DNA from: Desulfocarbo sp964620595
Lineage (GTDB): Bacteria > Desulfobacterota > Desulfarculia > Desulfarculales > Desulfarculaceae
DNA: 58,910 bases
Assembly (NCBI GenBank): GCA_964620595.1
Contig: CAZUHP010000018.1
Location: 1-58,910 of the forward strand
Direction: 5' to 3'
The translations under genes and the position numbers were made by a program. Numbering within the stretch: the first letter of the stretch is position 1; each line of letters begins with the position of its first letter. Below, one piece after another: positions 7,932 through 15,091 of this stretch. The notes beneath the pieces are model-generated. The model was not told where the DNA came from. It ran no database searches and saw nothing but the letters and a program-made list of their open reading frames with translations.

Positions 7932-9293
7932 ATGGACCCCCGACTGCTGCAACGCCTCGAGCAATTGAAGGAGCTTCTAGCCGAGGACCGCCTGTCCCTG
8001 GCCGCCGCGGCCGTGGCCGACCTGCACCCCGCTGATGTCGGCCGCCTGGTCGATTACCTGTCTGACCCCGACAAGGTAAAGCTTTTCCAGGCCTTGGAGC
8101 CGGCCTTCGCCGCCGAGGTGGTGGTGGAGCTTTCGGACCACTCCCGGGAGGTGGTGCTGGCGGGGCTGTCCACCGGCCTGCTGTCGGCCATGGTGGACGA
8201 CATGCCCTCGGACGAGGCCACCGACATCATCGCCGACCTGCCCGAGCACCAGGCCCAGGAGGTGCTGGCCAACATCGACCGGGAGGACTCGGCCGAGGTC
8301 CAAGAGTTGCTGCAATACGAGGAGGACACCGCCGGCGGCCTCATGCAGTTGGAGATGGTGGCGGTGCCCAGCCATCTCAACGTCAGCCAGGTCATCGCCT
8401 ACATCCGCAAGAAAAAAGACGAAGTGGGCGAGCTGCACTACATCTTCGTGGTGGACCGGGCCAACAAGCTGTTGGGCTACGTGCCGGTTTCCAAGCTGGT
8501 CCTGGCCGACCCCGAGGCCACCATGGCCCAACTCCTGGAACCCTGCACCCTGGTGGTGGAGGCACACGAGGACCAGGAGGAGGTGGCCCACAAATTCCGG
8601 CATTACGACGTGGTGAGCGCGCCGGTGGTGGACGACGAGGGCCGCCTCATAGGCCGCATCACCATCGACGACGTCATGGAAGTCCTGGAGGAGGAGGCCC
8701 AGGAGGACTTCATGCGCATGGCCGGCACCTCCACCGAGGAGGACCTCTTTGCCTCGGGCAACATCTTCCGCATCAGCCGCCTGCGCCTGCCCTGGCTGCT
8801 CACCAACCTGTTCGGCGGCCTGGTGACCGGCTGGCTGTTGTGGCGGTTCAAGGTCACCCTGGCGGACGCGCTCTTTCTGGTCACCTTCATCCCGGTGATC
8901 ACCGCCATGGGCGGCAACGTGGGCATCCAGTCCTCCACCATCATGGTGCGCGGCTTTGCGGTGGGGCGCATCAACGTGTCCAACCTCACCCGCCTGCTCT
9001 GGAAGGAGCTGCGGGTGGCCCTGGTCATGGGGGTGGTATGCGGCGCCACGGTGGGGCTGGTGGCCCACCTCTGGCACCACAAGCCGATCCTGGGCCTGGT
9101 GGTGGGCCTGGCCATGACCTCGGCCATCACCGCCGCCGCCCTCATGGGCACCCTGGCCCCGGCCTTCTTCAAGCTACTCAAGGTGGACCCGGCCATCAGC
9201 TCGGGCCCCTTTGTGACCACGGCCAACGACATCGTGGGCATACTCATCTACTTCAGCGTGGCCACCATCTTCCACAGCAGCCTGGTGTCATGA
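7932..9293 (+). CDS. mgtE: Magnesium transporter MgtE
   Basis: 453 residues, the normal family length. The cytosolic N domain (1-130) is helical, with the repeated acidic motif DMPSDEATDIIADLP. Two CBS domains follow (about 135-255), ending in GRITIDDVMEVLEEEA. The plug helix leads to five predicted membrane helices (about 285-450). The pore motif TAMGGNVGIQSS and the C-terminal TANDIVGILIYF match MgtE, with the conserved Asp of the selectivity filter. The protein is a Mg2+-gated inner-membrane channel. No Mg2+ riboswitch is visible in the 90 bases upstream. recO starts 3 bases after its stop, so the two are probably co-transcribed. Confidence 0.93.
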   Translation: MDPRLLQRLEQLKELLAEDRLSLAAAAVADLHPADVGRLVDYLSDPDKVKLFQALEPAFAAEVVVELSDHSREVVLAGLSTGLLSAMVDDMPSDEATDIIADLPEHQAQEVLANIDREDSAEVQELLQYEEDTAGGLMQLEMVAVPSHLNVSQVIAYIRKKKDEVGELHYIFVVDRANKLLGYVPVSKLVLADPEATMAQLLEPCTLVVEAHEDQEEVAHKFRHYDVVSAPVVDDEGRLIGRITIDDVMEVLEEEAQEDFMRMAGTSTEEDLFASGNIFRISRLRLPWLLTNLFGGLVTGWLLWRFKVTLADALFLVTFIPVITAMGGNVGIQSSTIMVRGFAVGRINVSNLTRLLWKELRVALVMGVVCGATVGLVAHLWHHKPILGLVVGLAMTSAITAAALMGTLAPAFFKLLKVDPAISSGPFVTTANDIVGILIYFSVATIFHSSLVS

Positions 9294-9296
9294 GAC

Positions 9297-10076
9297 ATGG
9301 AGCCGAAGCGCAGCTCGGGGCTGGTTCTACGGCTCAGGGGCCTGGGCGAAAGCGACCTGCTGGTTGACCTGTTCACCGCCCGCCTGGGCCGGGCCACGGC
9401 GCTGGCCAAGGGCGGCAAGCGCTCCCAGAAACGTTTCTTCGGCCTCCTGCTCACCGGCCACCTCCTGGACCTGCACCTGGCCCCGCCCAAAAAGGGATCG
9501 AGCCTCTGGCGCCTGGACGCGGCCTCGCTCCTGGCCGCCCACCTGGGCCTGCGCCGGGACTATCGCCGGCTCGTGGCCGCGGCGCCGGTGTGGGAACTGT
9601 TGCTGCGCGCCACCGCGGTTCACGACCCCCACCCCCCGGCCCTGGAGCTGGCCCTGGGCACCCTGGCCCGGCTGGAGCAAGGCACCGAACCGGCCGAACT
9701 GGCCTCGGGCCTGGTGGTATACCTGGCGCGGCTGCTCAAGGAGCTGGGCTATGGCCTGCGCCTGGAGGCCTGCCTCTCGTGCGGCCAGGCCGGCCCCCTG
9801 GAGCGGAGCGCCCACCTCTCCCTGGCCGGCGGCCTGGTCTGCCCCCGCTGCGCCCGGCCCGGCGCAGAGGGCGCGGCCTGGGAGGTGCCGGCCGGGCTCA
9901 TAAAGGGCCTGGCCGCGGCCCAGGACCTGGAGCCGCGGGCCCTGGGCCGGCTGCGCTTTCCCACCGCGGTGCTGCGGCCGGGCCTGGCCTTTTTGACCCG
10001 ATTCTGGCAGCGGGTGGCCGGACACGACCTGCCCGGCCTGGAGGTGGCCCAGCGCCATTTCCTCAAGGATCTGTAG
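9297..10076 (+). CDS. recO: DNA repair protein RecO
   Basis: 259 residues. The N-terminal OB-fold has the hallmark start LVLRLRGLGESDLLVDLFT, followed by the AKGGKRS basic loop that touches DNA. The helical C domain carries a zinc site with CLSCG at about 160 and CPRC at about 182. RecO anneals single strands and loads RecA with RecR in the RecFOR pathway. Its start is 3 bases after the mgtE stop and shows no ribosome site, implying translational coupling. It is the last gene of this group; a strong new promoter follows at 10104. Confidence 0.9.
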   Translation: MEPKRSSGLVLRLRGLGESDLLVDLFTARLGRATALAKGGKRSQKRFFGLLLTGHLLDLHLAPPKKGSSLWRLDAASLLAAHLGLRRDYRRLVAAAPVWELLLRATAVHDPHPPALELALGTLARLEQGTEPAELASGLVVYLARLLKELGYGLRLEACLSCGQAGPLERSAHLSLAGGLVCPRCARPGAEGAAWEVPAGLIKGLAAAQDLEPRALGRLRFPTAVLRPGLAFLTRFWQRVAGHDLPGLEVAQRHFLKDL

Positions 10077-10103
10077 ACCGGCCGCGGTTCCCCGCGCCGC
10101 TGG

Positions 10104-10132
10104 TTGACAACCGCCGCCCGCCTGTCCATAAT
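10104..10132 (+). promoter_or_regulatory. Sigma-70 promoter for the cobalamin riboswitch and bzaF
   Basis: A perfect TTGACA at 10104-10109, a 17-base spacer, and CATAAT at 10127-10132. The predicted start of transcription near 10139 lies just before the riboswitch aptamer, which fits exactly. Confidence 0.75.
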
Positions 10133-10151
10133 CCAGGCCAAACCAACTATG

Positions 10152-10329
10152 GGCGGCTGGCAGGTGGCCCTTGGGCCTCAATAGGGAAGCCGGTGCAAGT
10201 CCGGCACGGTCCCGCCGCTGTGATCGGGGACGAAGGCCGCAAAAGGCCACTGCCCTGCATTCCAAGCAGGGTGGGAAGGCGCGGCCGGTAGGTTGATCCG
10301 AGAGTCAGAAGACCTGCCTCCAGCCGGCG
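10152..10329 (+). promoter_or_regulatory. Cobalamin (adenosylcobalamin) riboswitch
   Basis: The conserved core is present: AATAGGGAAG, then CCGGTGCAAGTCCGG, then the CCCGCCGCTGT block, a CCACTG...GGGAAGG segment, and a B12-box-like GAGTCAGAAGACCTGCC. The outer stem P1 pairs GGCTGGCAGGT near 10155 with ACCTGCC...CCAGCC near 10312-10325. This is a class-I type cobalamin aptamer. The control element downstream is a transcription terminator at 10347-10379, so high cobamide levels should stop transcription of the ThiC-family gene. Confidence 0.93.
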
Positions 10330-10346
10330 ATCTAGGAGATGGCAAA

Positions 10347-10379
10347 TCCTCAGACGCACCAGCGTCCGGGGATTTTTTT
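10347..10379 (+). terminator. Rho-independent terminator of the cobalamin riboswitch
   Basis: The left arm TCCTCAGACGC (10347-10357), loop ACCA and right arm GCGTCCGGGGA (10362-10372) form an 11-base stem with one A-C mismatch and one G-T pair, followed at once by seven T (10373-10379). A competing stem, CCGGGGA (10366-10372) with TCCCCGG (10384-10390), would break this terminator and is a candidate antiterminator element. Confidence 0.8.
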
Positions 10380-10447
10380 GTTTTCCCCGGACCAGGCCTC
10401 ACCCAGGGCATGCGGCTTTGCACGACGAAACAAAAGGAGCAGCAAGC

Positions 10448-11800
10448 ATGGCTACGCAGGTGGAGCTTGCCCGGCAGGGCGTCGTAACCACGGAGATGGA
10501 ACGGATCGCAAAGGACGAGGGCCTGGCGCCGGAGGTGGTGCGCCGGCGCTTCGAGCAGGGCCGGATCGTGGCCCCCCTGAACCGCAACCGCCCCGGCCGG
10601 GTGGTGGGCATCGGCCAGGGGCTGCGCACCAAGGTCAACGCCAGCATCGGCACCTCCACCGACCTGGCGGACATAGAGGCGGAGGTGGAAAAGGCCCGCG
10701 CCGCCCAGGCCGCCGGGGCGGACACCTTGATGGAGCTGTCCGTGGGCGGCGACCTGGACCTGGTGCGGCGGGAGGTGCTGGCCGCGGTGGAGCTGCCCGT
10801 GGGCAACGTGCCCCTGTACCAGGCATTTTGCGAGGCGAGCCGCCGCTACGGCGACCCCAACAAGCTGGATACGGAGATGCTGTTCGAGCTGATCGAGCGC
10901 CAGTGCGCGGACGGCATATCCTTCATGGCCATCCACTGCGGCATCAACCTCTACACCCTGGAGCGCCTGGAAAGGCAACACTACCGCTACGGCGGCCTGG
11001 TGAGCAAGGGCGGCACCGCCCTGGTGGCCTGGATGCGGGCCAACCAGCGCGAGAACCCGCTCTACCAGCACTTCGACCGGGTGGTGGCCATCCTCAAGAA
11101 GTACGACGTGGTGCTCTCCCTGGGCAACGGGCTCAGGGCCGGGGCCATTGCCGACTCCTTTGACCGGGCCATGATCCAGGAGCTGATCATCAACTGCGAA
11201 CTGGCCCAGCTCGGGCGGGAGATGGGCTGCCAGATGATGGTGGAGGGCCCGGGCCACGTGCCCCTGGACGAGATACAGGCCAACATAATCCTGCAAAAGC
11301 GCCTGAGCGACCAGGCGCCCTACTACATGCTGGGCCCCCTGCCCAGCGACATCACCGCCGGCTTGGACCACATCACCGCGGCCATCGGCGCGGCCCAGAG
11401 CGCCCGCTTCGGCGCGGACCTGATCTGCTACATCACCCCGGCCGAGCACCTGGCCCTGCCCAACCGGGAGGACGTGGTGGAGGGGGTGAAGGCGGCCCGG
11501 GTGGCGGCCCACATCGGCGACCTGGCCAAGTACCCGGAGCGCCGCCAGCGGGACAAGGCCATGGCCAAGGCCCGGCGGGACTCGGACTGGGAGCGCCAGT
11601 TCGAGCTGGCCCTGCTGCCGGACGACGCCCGGGCCATCCGGGAGGAACGCGCCCCGGCCGACCCCCCCGCCGATCCCCCCGCCCCCCCGCCCGACCACCC
11701 GGCCGACCGGGCGACCTGCACCATGTGCGGCCGATTCTGCGCCAACAAGGGTTCGCAGGCCCTGTTCGGCCACCTGGTGGACGGCACGGACAAGGCATAG
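10448..11800 (+). CDS. bzaF: 5-hydroxybenzimidazole synthase, ThiC-family (BzaF)
   Basis: 450 residues from ATG at 10448, with AAGGAG 8 bases upstream. It is a ThiC-type radical SAM protein: LRTKVNASIGTS, then PVGNVPLYQAFCEA, ADGISFMAIHCG, EGPGHVPLDE and LGPLPSDITAG are core motifs. The C-terminal cluster ligands are C424, C427 and C431, spaced CX2CX3C rather than the CX2CX4C usual in ThiC. BzaF converts aminoimidazole ribotide to 5-hydroxybenzimidazole, the lower ligand of anaerobic cobamides; ThiC converts it to the thiamin pyrimidine. The B12 riboswitch and the GNVPLYQAF form favour BzaF. bzaC, bzaD and bzaE are not nearby, so the product may stay 5-hydroxybenzimidazole. A Pro/Asp-rich linker (about 403-420) is encoded by C-rich repeat-like DNA. 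Confidence 0.82.
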   Translation: MATQVELARQGVVTTEMERIAKDEGLAPEVVRRRFEQGRIVAPLNRNRPGRVVGIGQGLRTKVNASIGTSTDLADIEAEVEKARAAQAAGADTLMELSVGGDLDLVRREVLAAVELPVGNVPLYQAFCEASRRYGDPNKLDTEMLFELIERQCADGISFMAIHCGINLYTLERLERQHYRYGGLVSKGGTALVAWMRANQRENPLYQHFDRVVAILKKYDVVLSLGNGLRAGAIADSFDRAMIQELIINCELAQLGREMGCQMMVEGPGHVPLDEIQANIILQKRLSDQAPYYMLGPLPSDITAGLDHITAAIGAAQSARFGADLICYITPAEHLALPNREDVVEGVKAARVAAHIGDLAKYPERRQRDKAMAKARRDSDWERQFELALLPDDARAIREERAPADPPADPPAPPPDHPADRATCTMCGRFCANKGSQALFGHLVDGTDKA

Positions 11801-11812
11801 GCACTGCCCCTC

Positions 11813-11845
11813 CCCGCCCGGTCGGACCCGCCCCGACCGGGCGGG
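11813..11845 (+). terminator. Strong GC hairpin after bzaF
   Basis: A perfect 13-base stem, CCCGCCCGGTCGG (11813-11825) with CCGACCGGGCGGG (11833-11845), and a 7-base loop, placed 13 bases after the bzaF stop. Only AAA follows and there is no T-run, so it is an atypical terminator or 3' stabiliser. Confidence 0.5.
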
Positions 11846-11900
11846 AAACCGACCCCGAACTCGAGCCCACGCCCCAGGCACCCCTGGCCGCGAAAAAGCC

Positions 11901-11929
11901 TTGCCAGTGGAGGCAGGGGGCATTTATGT
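11901..11929 (+). promoter_or_regulatory. Possible promoter for iorAB
   Basis: TTGCCA at 11901-11906, a 17-base spacer and TTATGT at 11924-11929, ending 43 bases before the iorA start. Moderate match only. Confidence 0.35.
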
Positions 11930-11971
11930 TAGCTGGTGTGTCTTTGCAACCCTATTTGACAGGAGCCCGAT

Positions 11972-14062
11972 GTGAGTCCAGCCCGCAAACCCAGCACCGA
12001 GGCCATCCTCATGGGCAACGAGGCCATTGGCCGGGGCCTGGTGGAGAACGGCGTGCACTTGGTGACAGCCTACCCGGGCACGCCCTCGTCCGAGATACTG
12101 CCGGCGGTGGTCCGTTTCGCGCCCGAGGCCGACCCTCCGCCCTACTGCGAATGGTCGGTGAACGAGAAGGTGGCCCTGGAGGTGGCGCTCAGCGCCTCCT
12201 ACACCGGCAAGCGCACCGCCTGCGCCATGAAGCAGGTGGGGCTCAACGTGGCCCTGGACCCGGTGATGAGCGCGGCCTACATCGGCGTAAAGGGCGGCTT
12301 CATCATCATCAGCGCCGACGACCCGGGCCCCCACTCCTCCCAGACCGAGCAGGACAGCCGCCTCTTGGCCCACTTCGCCAAGCTGCCCGTGTTGGACCCG
12401 GACTCCCCGGCCCATGCCCGGGACCTGGTGGCCTCGGCCTTTGCCATCTCCGAGCGCTTCGAGATACCGGTGATGCTGCGCCCGGTGCTCCGGGTGTGCC
12501 ACGCCCGCCAGAACCTCACCCTGCGCCGGCCCAAGAGCCTGGACCGGCCGGCCCGTTTTGAACGCGACCCCTTCCGCTGGGCCGCCATCCCCAAGATGCG
12601 CCTGGCCCTGCACCAGGCCCTGAACGCCAAGCTGGCCCGGATCGCGGAGCATGTCTCCGGCCAGAAGAAGCTGAACATCTGGCATGCCGAGCCCGGAGCC
12701 AAGAAGGCGCCCCTGGGCATCCTGGCCTCGGGCCTGCCCGCAGCCCTGGCCCGGGACATCCTGGCCGAGATGGGCCTGGACCCCCGGGAGGCGGGCATCC
12801 CCTTCCTCCAGGTGGCCATGCCCTTTCCCCTGCCCCTGGGCCCGGTACAGCGGCTCCTGAAAGGCTGCGCGCGGGTGCTGGTGCTGGAGGAGACCGAGCC
12901 GGTGCTGGAGATGCTGGCCCCCCAGCGGGACAAGCTCCTGGGCCGCTACAGCGGCCACGTGCCCTCGGCCGGCGAACTCAGCCCGGACCGCCTGGCCGAG
13001 GTGATCGAAAAGGCGCTCAAACAGGCCCGGGTGCGCCGGCCCCGGCCCCGGGGCAAGACCCTGGCCGTACCGGACCAGCCGCCCCTGCGGCGGCCCAACC
13101 TGTGCCCGGGCTGCTCCCACCGGGCGGTGTTCTGGTCCCTCCGGCGCCACTATCCCGCCGGCATCTTCCCCAGCGACATCGGCTGCTACACCCTGGGCCT
13201 CAACCAGGGGGCGGTGGACACCTGCCACGACATGGGCGCGGCGGTCAACTTCGCCGCCGCCCTCAGCCGCGCCCACCAACTGGACGGCGAGAAGCGGCCG
13301 GTGATCGCCACCATCGGCGACAGCACCTTCTACCACTCCGGGGTGCCGGGCCTGATCAACGCGGTGTACAACGGCGCCCGTTTCGTGCTGGTGATCCTGG
13401 ACAACGAGACCACCTCCATGACCGGCATGCAGCCCACCCCGGAGAGCGGCCTGACCGCAGACGGCCACCCGGGCCGGGCGGTGGACCTCATGCAGCTCAT
13501 CAAGGGCTGCGGCGTGCAGCAGGTGGAGGAGGTGGACCCCTACGATCTCAAGGCCCTGGCCAAGGCCCTGCGCCGGGCCCACCGCTTTGCCCAAAAGCCC
13601 AAGGGCTCGGTGGCGGTGGTGGTGGCCCGCCATGCCTGCGTGGCCCAGCGCCGCCAGGACGCCATACCCGAGCCGGTGAAGATGACCGTGGCCGGCCCGG
13701 CCCGCCGGCGGGTGCCCCGCTTCGCCTCCCGGACCCACAAGTGCGCGGACTGCGGCCGCTGCCTGGACATCTGCCCCAATGGCAGCCTCACCCGGGTGCG
13801 CAAGGGCCTCATCAAGGTGGACCCCAAGACCTGCACCGGCTGCCGGCTCTGCGTGGAGGTCTGCCCCACTGGCACCCTGGTGCTGGCGCCGGCCGGCGGC
13901 TGCGTGGGCTGCGGGGTGTGCACCACCCTGTTCGCCTGTCCGGCCCTGGTGCCCGGCGAGGAGGGCCGGGTGAGCATCGACCCCTCCTGGTGCGTGGACT
14001 GCGGCCTGTGCCGCTATGTATGCGCCCACGGGGCCCTGATTCCAGCGGAGGAGGCATCATGA
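11972..14062 (+). CDS. iorA: Indolepyruvate:ferredoxin oxidoreductase, alpha subunit
   Basis: 696 residues from GTG at 11972, with AGGAG 7 bases upstream. The pyrimidine domain begins MGNEAIGRGLVENGV and has the AYPGTPSSE motif. The thiamin diphosphate domain has CPGCSHR near 375 and the Mg/ThDP motif GDSTFYHSG...LDNETTSMTG near 448-480. The canonical C-terminal ferredoxin module is C644-C653 plus C674-C684. Ahead of it is an extra eight-Cys ferredoxin-like stretch (CADCGRCLDICP from 591 and CTGCRLCVEVCP from 621), making the protein longer than usual IorA. The enzyme oxidises aryl pyruvates from aromatic amino-acid transamination to aryl-acetyl-CoA and reduces ferredoxin. iorB overlaps its stop. 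Confidence 0.92.
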   Translation: MSPARKPSTEAILMGNEAIGRGLVENGVHLVTAYPGTPSSEILPAVVRFAPEADPPPYCEWSVNEKVALEVALSASYTGKRTACAMKQVGLNVALDPVMSAAYIGVKGGFIIISADDPGPHSSQTEQDSRLLAHFAKLPVLDPDSPAHARDLVASAFAISERFEIPVMLRPVLRVCHARQNLTLRRPKSLDRPARFERDPFRWAAIPKMRLALHQALNAKLARIAEHVSGQKKLNIWHAEPGAKKAPLGILASGLPAALARDILAEMGLDPREAGIPFLQVAMPFPLPLGPVQRLLKGCARVLVLEETEPVLEMLAPQRDKLLGRYSGHVPSAGELSPDRLAEVIEKALKQARVRRPRPRGKTLAVPDQPPLRRPNLCPGCSHRAVFWSLRRHYPAGIFPSDIGCYTLGLNQGAVDTCHDMGAAVNFAAALSRAHQLDGEKRPVIATIGDSTFYHSGVPGLINAVYNGARFVLVILDNETTSMTGMQPTPESGLTADGHPGRAVDLMQLIKGCGVQQVEEVDPYDLKALAKALRRAHRFAQKPKGSVAVVVARHACVAQRRQDAIPEPVKMTVAGPARRRVPRFASRTHKCADCGRCLDICPNGSLTRVRKGLIKVDPKTCTGCRLCVEVCPTGTLVLAPAGGCVGCGVCTTLFACPALVPGEEGRVSIDPSWCVDCGLCRYVCAHGALIPAEEAS

Positions 14063-14607
14063 GCCGTTTTTCCTGGCAAGCGGTGGTGGCCGGCGTGGGC
14101 GGCCAGGGCGTGCTGTTCGTGACCCGCATCCTGGCCGGCGCGGCCCGGGCCAAGACCCGGCGGGTGCTCATAAGCGAGGTGCACGGCATGGCCCAGCGAG
14201 GGGGCAGCGTGGTGAGCCACCTCAAGGCCGGCTCCTTTTTCAGCCCCCTGGTCAGCCCGGGCCAGGCGGATACCCTCTTCTCCCTGGAGGCGGGAGAGGC
14301 CATCCGCAACCTCCCCTTCCTGGCCCCGGGCGGCAGCCTGATCGTGAACGCGCCGGACCAGGGATTTCTCTCCCCCCAAGGACAGGCGGCGCTCAAAAGG
14401 CACCGGGTGCGCCTCCTGGCAGTGGACGCCACCAGCCTGGCCCGGGGGGCCGGCGCGCCCAAGGCGGCCAACGTAGTGCTCCTGGCCGCGGCCGCCGAGG
14501 CCGGGGCCCTGCCTTTCAGCACCCAGGACCTGTGGCAAGTATTGGAGGCCACCAGCCCGGCCGCGCGCCTGGCCGCCAACCGGCGCCTGTTCGCGCTCGT
14601 GGCCTGA
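14059..14607 (+). CDS. iorB: Indolepyruvate:ferredoxin oxidoreductase, beta subunit
   Basis: 182 residues, with ATGA overlap to iorA. It is a gamma-type 2-oxoacid:acceptor oxidoreductase domain: AGVGGQGVLFVTRILAGAA at the N-terminus, then SEVHGMAQRGGSVVSHL, the signature of subunits that complete the CoA-binding site. The length is normal for IorB. With IorA it forms the alpha2-beta2 enzyme for aryl-pyruvate oxidation or, run in reverse, for aromatic amino-acid assimilation from aryl acetates. Confidence 0.93.
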   Translation: MSRFSWQAVVAGVGGQGVLFVTRILAGAARAKTRRVLISEVHGMAQRGGSVVSHLKAGSFFSPLVSPGQADTLFSLEAGEAIRNLPFLAPGGSLIVNAPDQGFLSPQGQAALKRHRVRLLAVDATSLARGAGAPKAANVVLLAAAAEAGALPFSTQDLWQVLEATSPAARLAANRRLFALVA

Positions 14608-14735
14608 GGGGGGACCTACCCCAGGGGACTACCGCCCCGAACCCGCAAGCCAAGCGCGGCTCCACCGGCCAAGCCCTGGCCGGCGCCGGACCGGTCCGGC
14701 CGCCGATCCTTCCGCCCGCACCCGAGCGCCCCTGC

Positions 14736-14753
14736 CCTTGCCTGCGGGCAAGG
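14736..14753. promoter_or_regulatory. GC dyad upstream of the copper genes
   Basis: CCTTGCC and GGCAAGG are perfect 7-base arms around TGCG, about 87 bases before the HMA-protein start. It may be a metal-responsive operator (CueR/MerR or CsoR type) or the stem of an iorB terminator; no T-run follows. A TATCAT box lies at about 14777. Confidence 0.35.
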
Positions 14754-14839
14754 TGGCGCGACTTTGGCTCAGGCCTTATCATTTTACTAGAGATTGAATT
14801 CCGTCCCTGGGTGGATACTCATTGACACAGGAGGAACCA

Positions 14840-15046
14840 ATGCCTGAGAAGACCGTCACCATACCGGACATGTCCTGCGGCCATTGCCTGATGACCATCA
14901 AGCGCGAGGCCGGCGAGGTCCAGGGAGTAACCAGCGTGGAAGGCGAGGTGGAGAGCAAGAGGGTCACCATCACCTGGGACGACCCGGCTGACTGGAGCCA
15001 GATCGAGGCCGCCCTCAAGGAGGCCGGCTACCCGCCCCAAGCATAG
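14840..15046 (+). CDS. copZ: Small heavy-metal-associated (HMA) protein, CopZ-like copper chaperone
   Basis: 68 residues from ATG at 14840, with CAGGAGGA upstream; a TTG 18 bases earlier is less likely. It is a single HMA domain of the beta-alpha-beta-beta-alpha-beta form. The metal motif is DMSCGHC with C13 and C16 (MxCxxC). Such chaperones carry Cu(I) in the cytoplasm and hand it to a P-type ATPase. The ATPase copA begins 45 bases later on the same strand, which supports a copper role. The His before the second Cys is seen in CopZ/Atx1-like and in some other metal chaperones. Confidence 0.82.
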   Translation: MPEKTVTIPDMSCGHCLMTIKREAGEVQGVTSVEGEVESKRVTITWDDPADWSQIEAALKEAGYPPQA

Positions 15047-15091
15047 CCGCCCGACCATTCTTCATCACCCTGACGAAAGGGAATCGCCACC

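Noticed and set aside
10448..11800. Plain thiamin synthesis ThiC
   Set aside because: Rejected as first choice because the upstream switch is a cobalamin, not TPP, riboswitch and the cluster spacing and NVPLYQ motif differ. It stays a possible alternative.
11924..14029. A 701-codon minus-strand open frame opposite iorA
   Set aside because: It mirrors the iorA codon pattern, has biased composition and no domain likeness.
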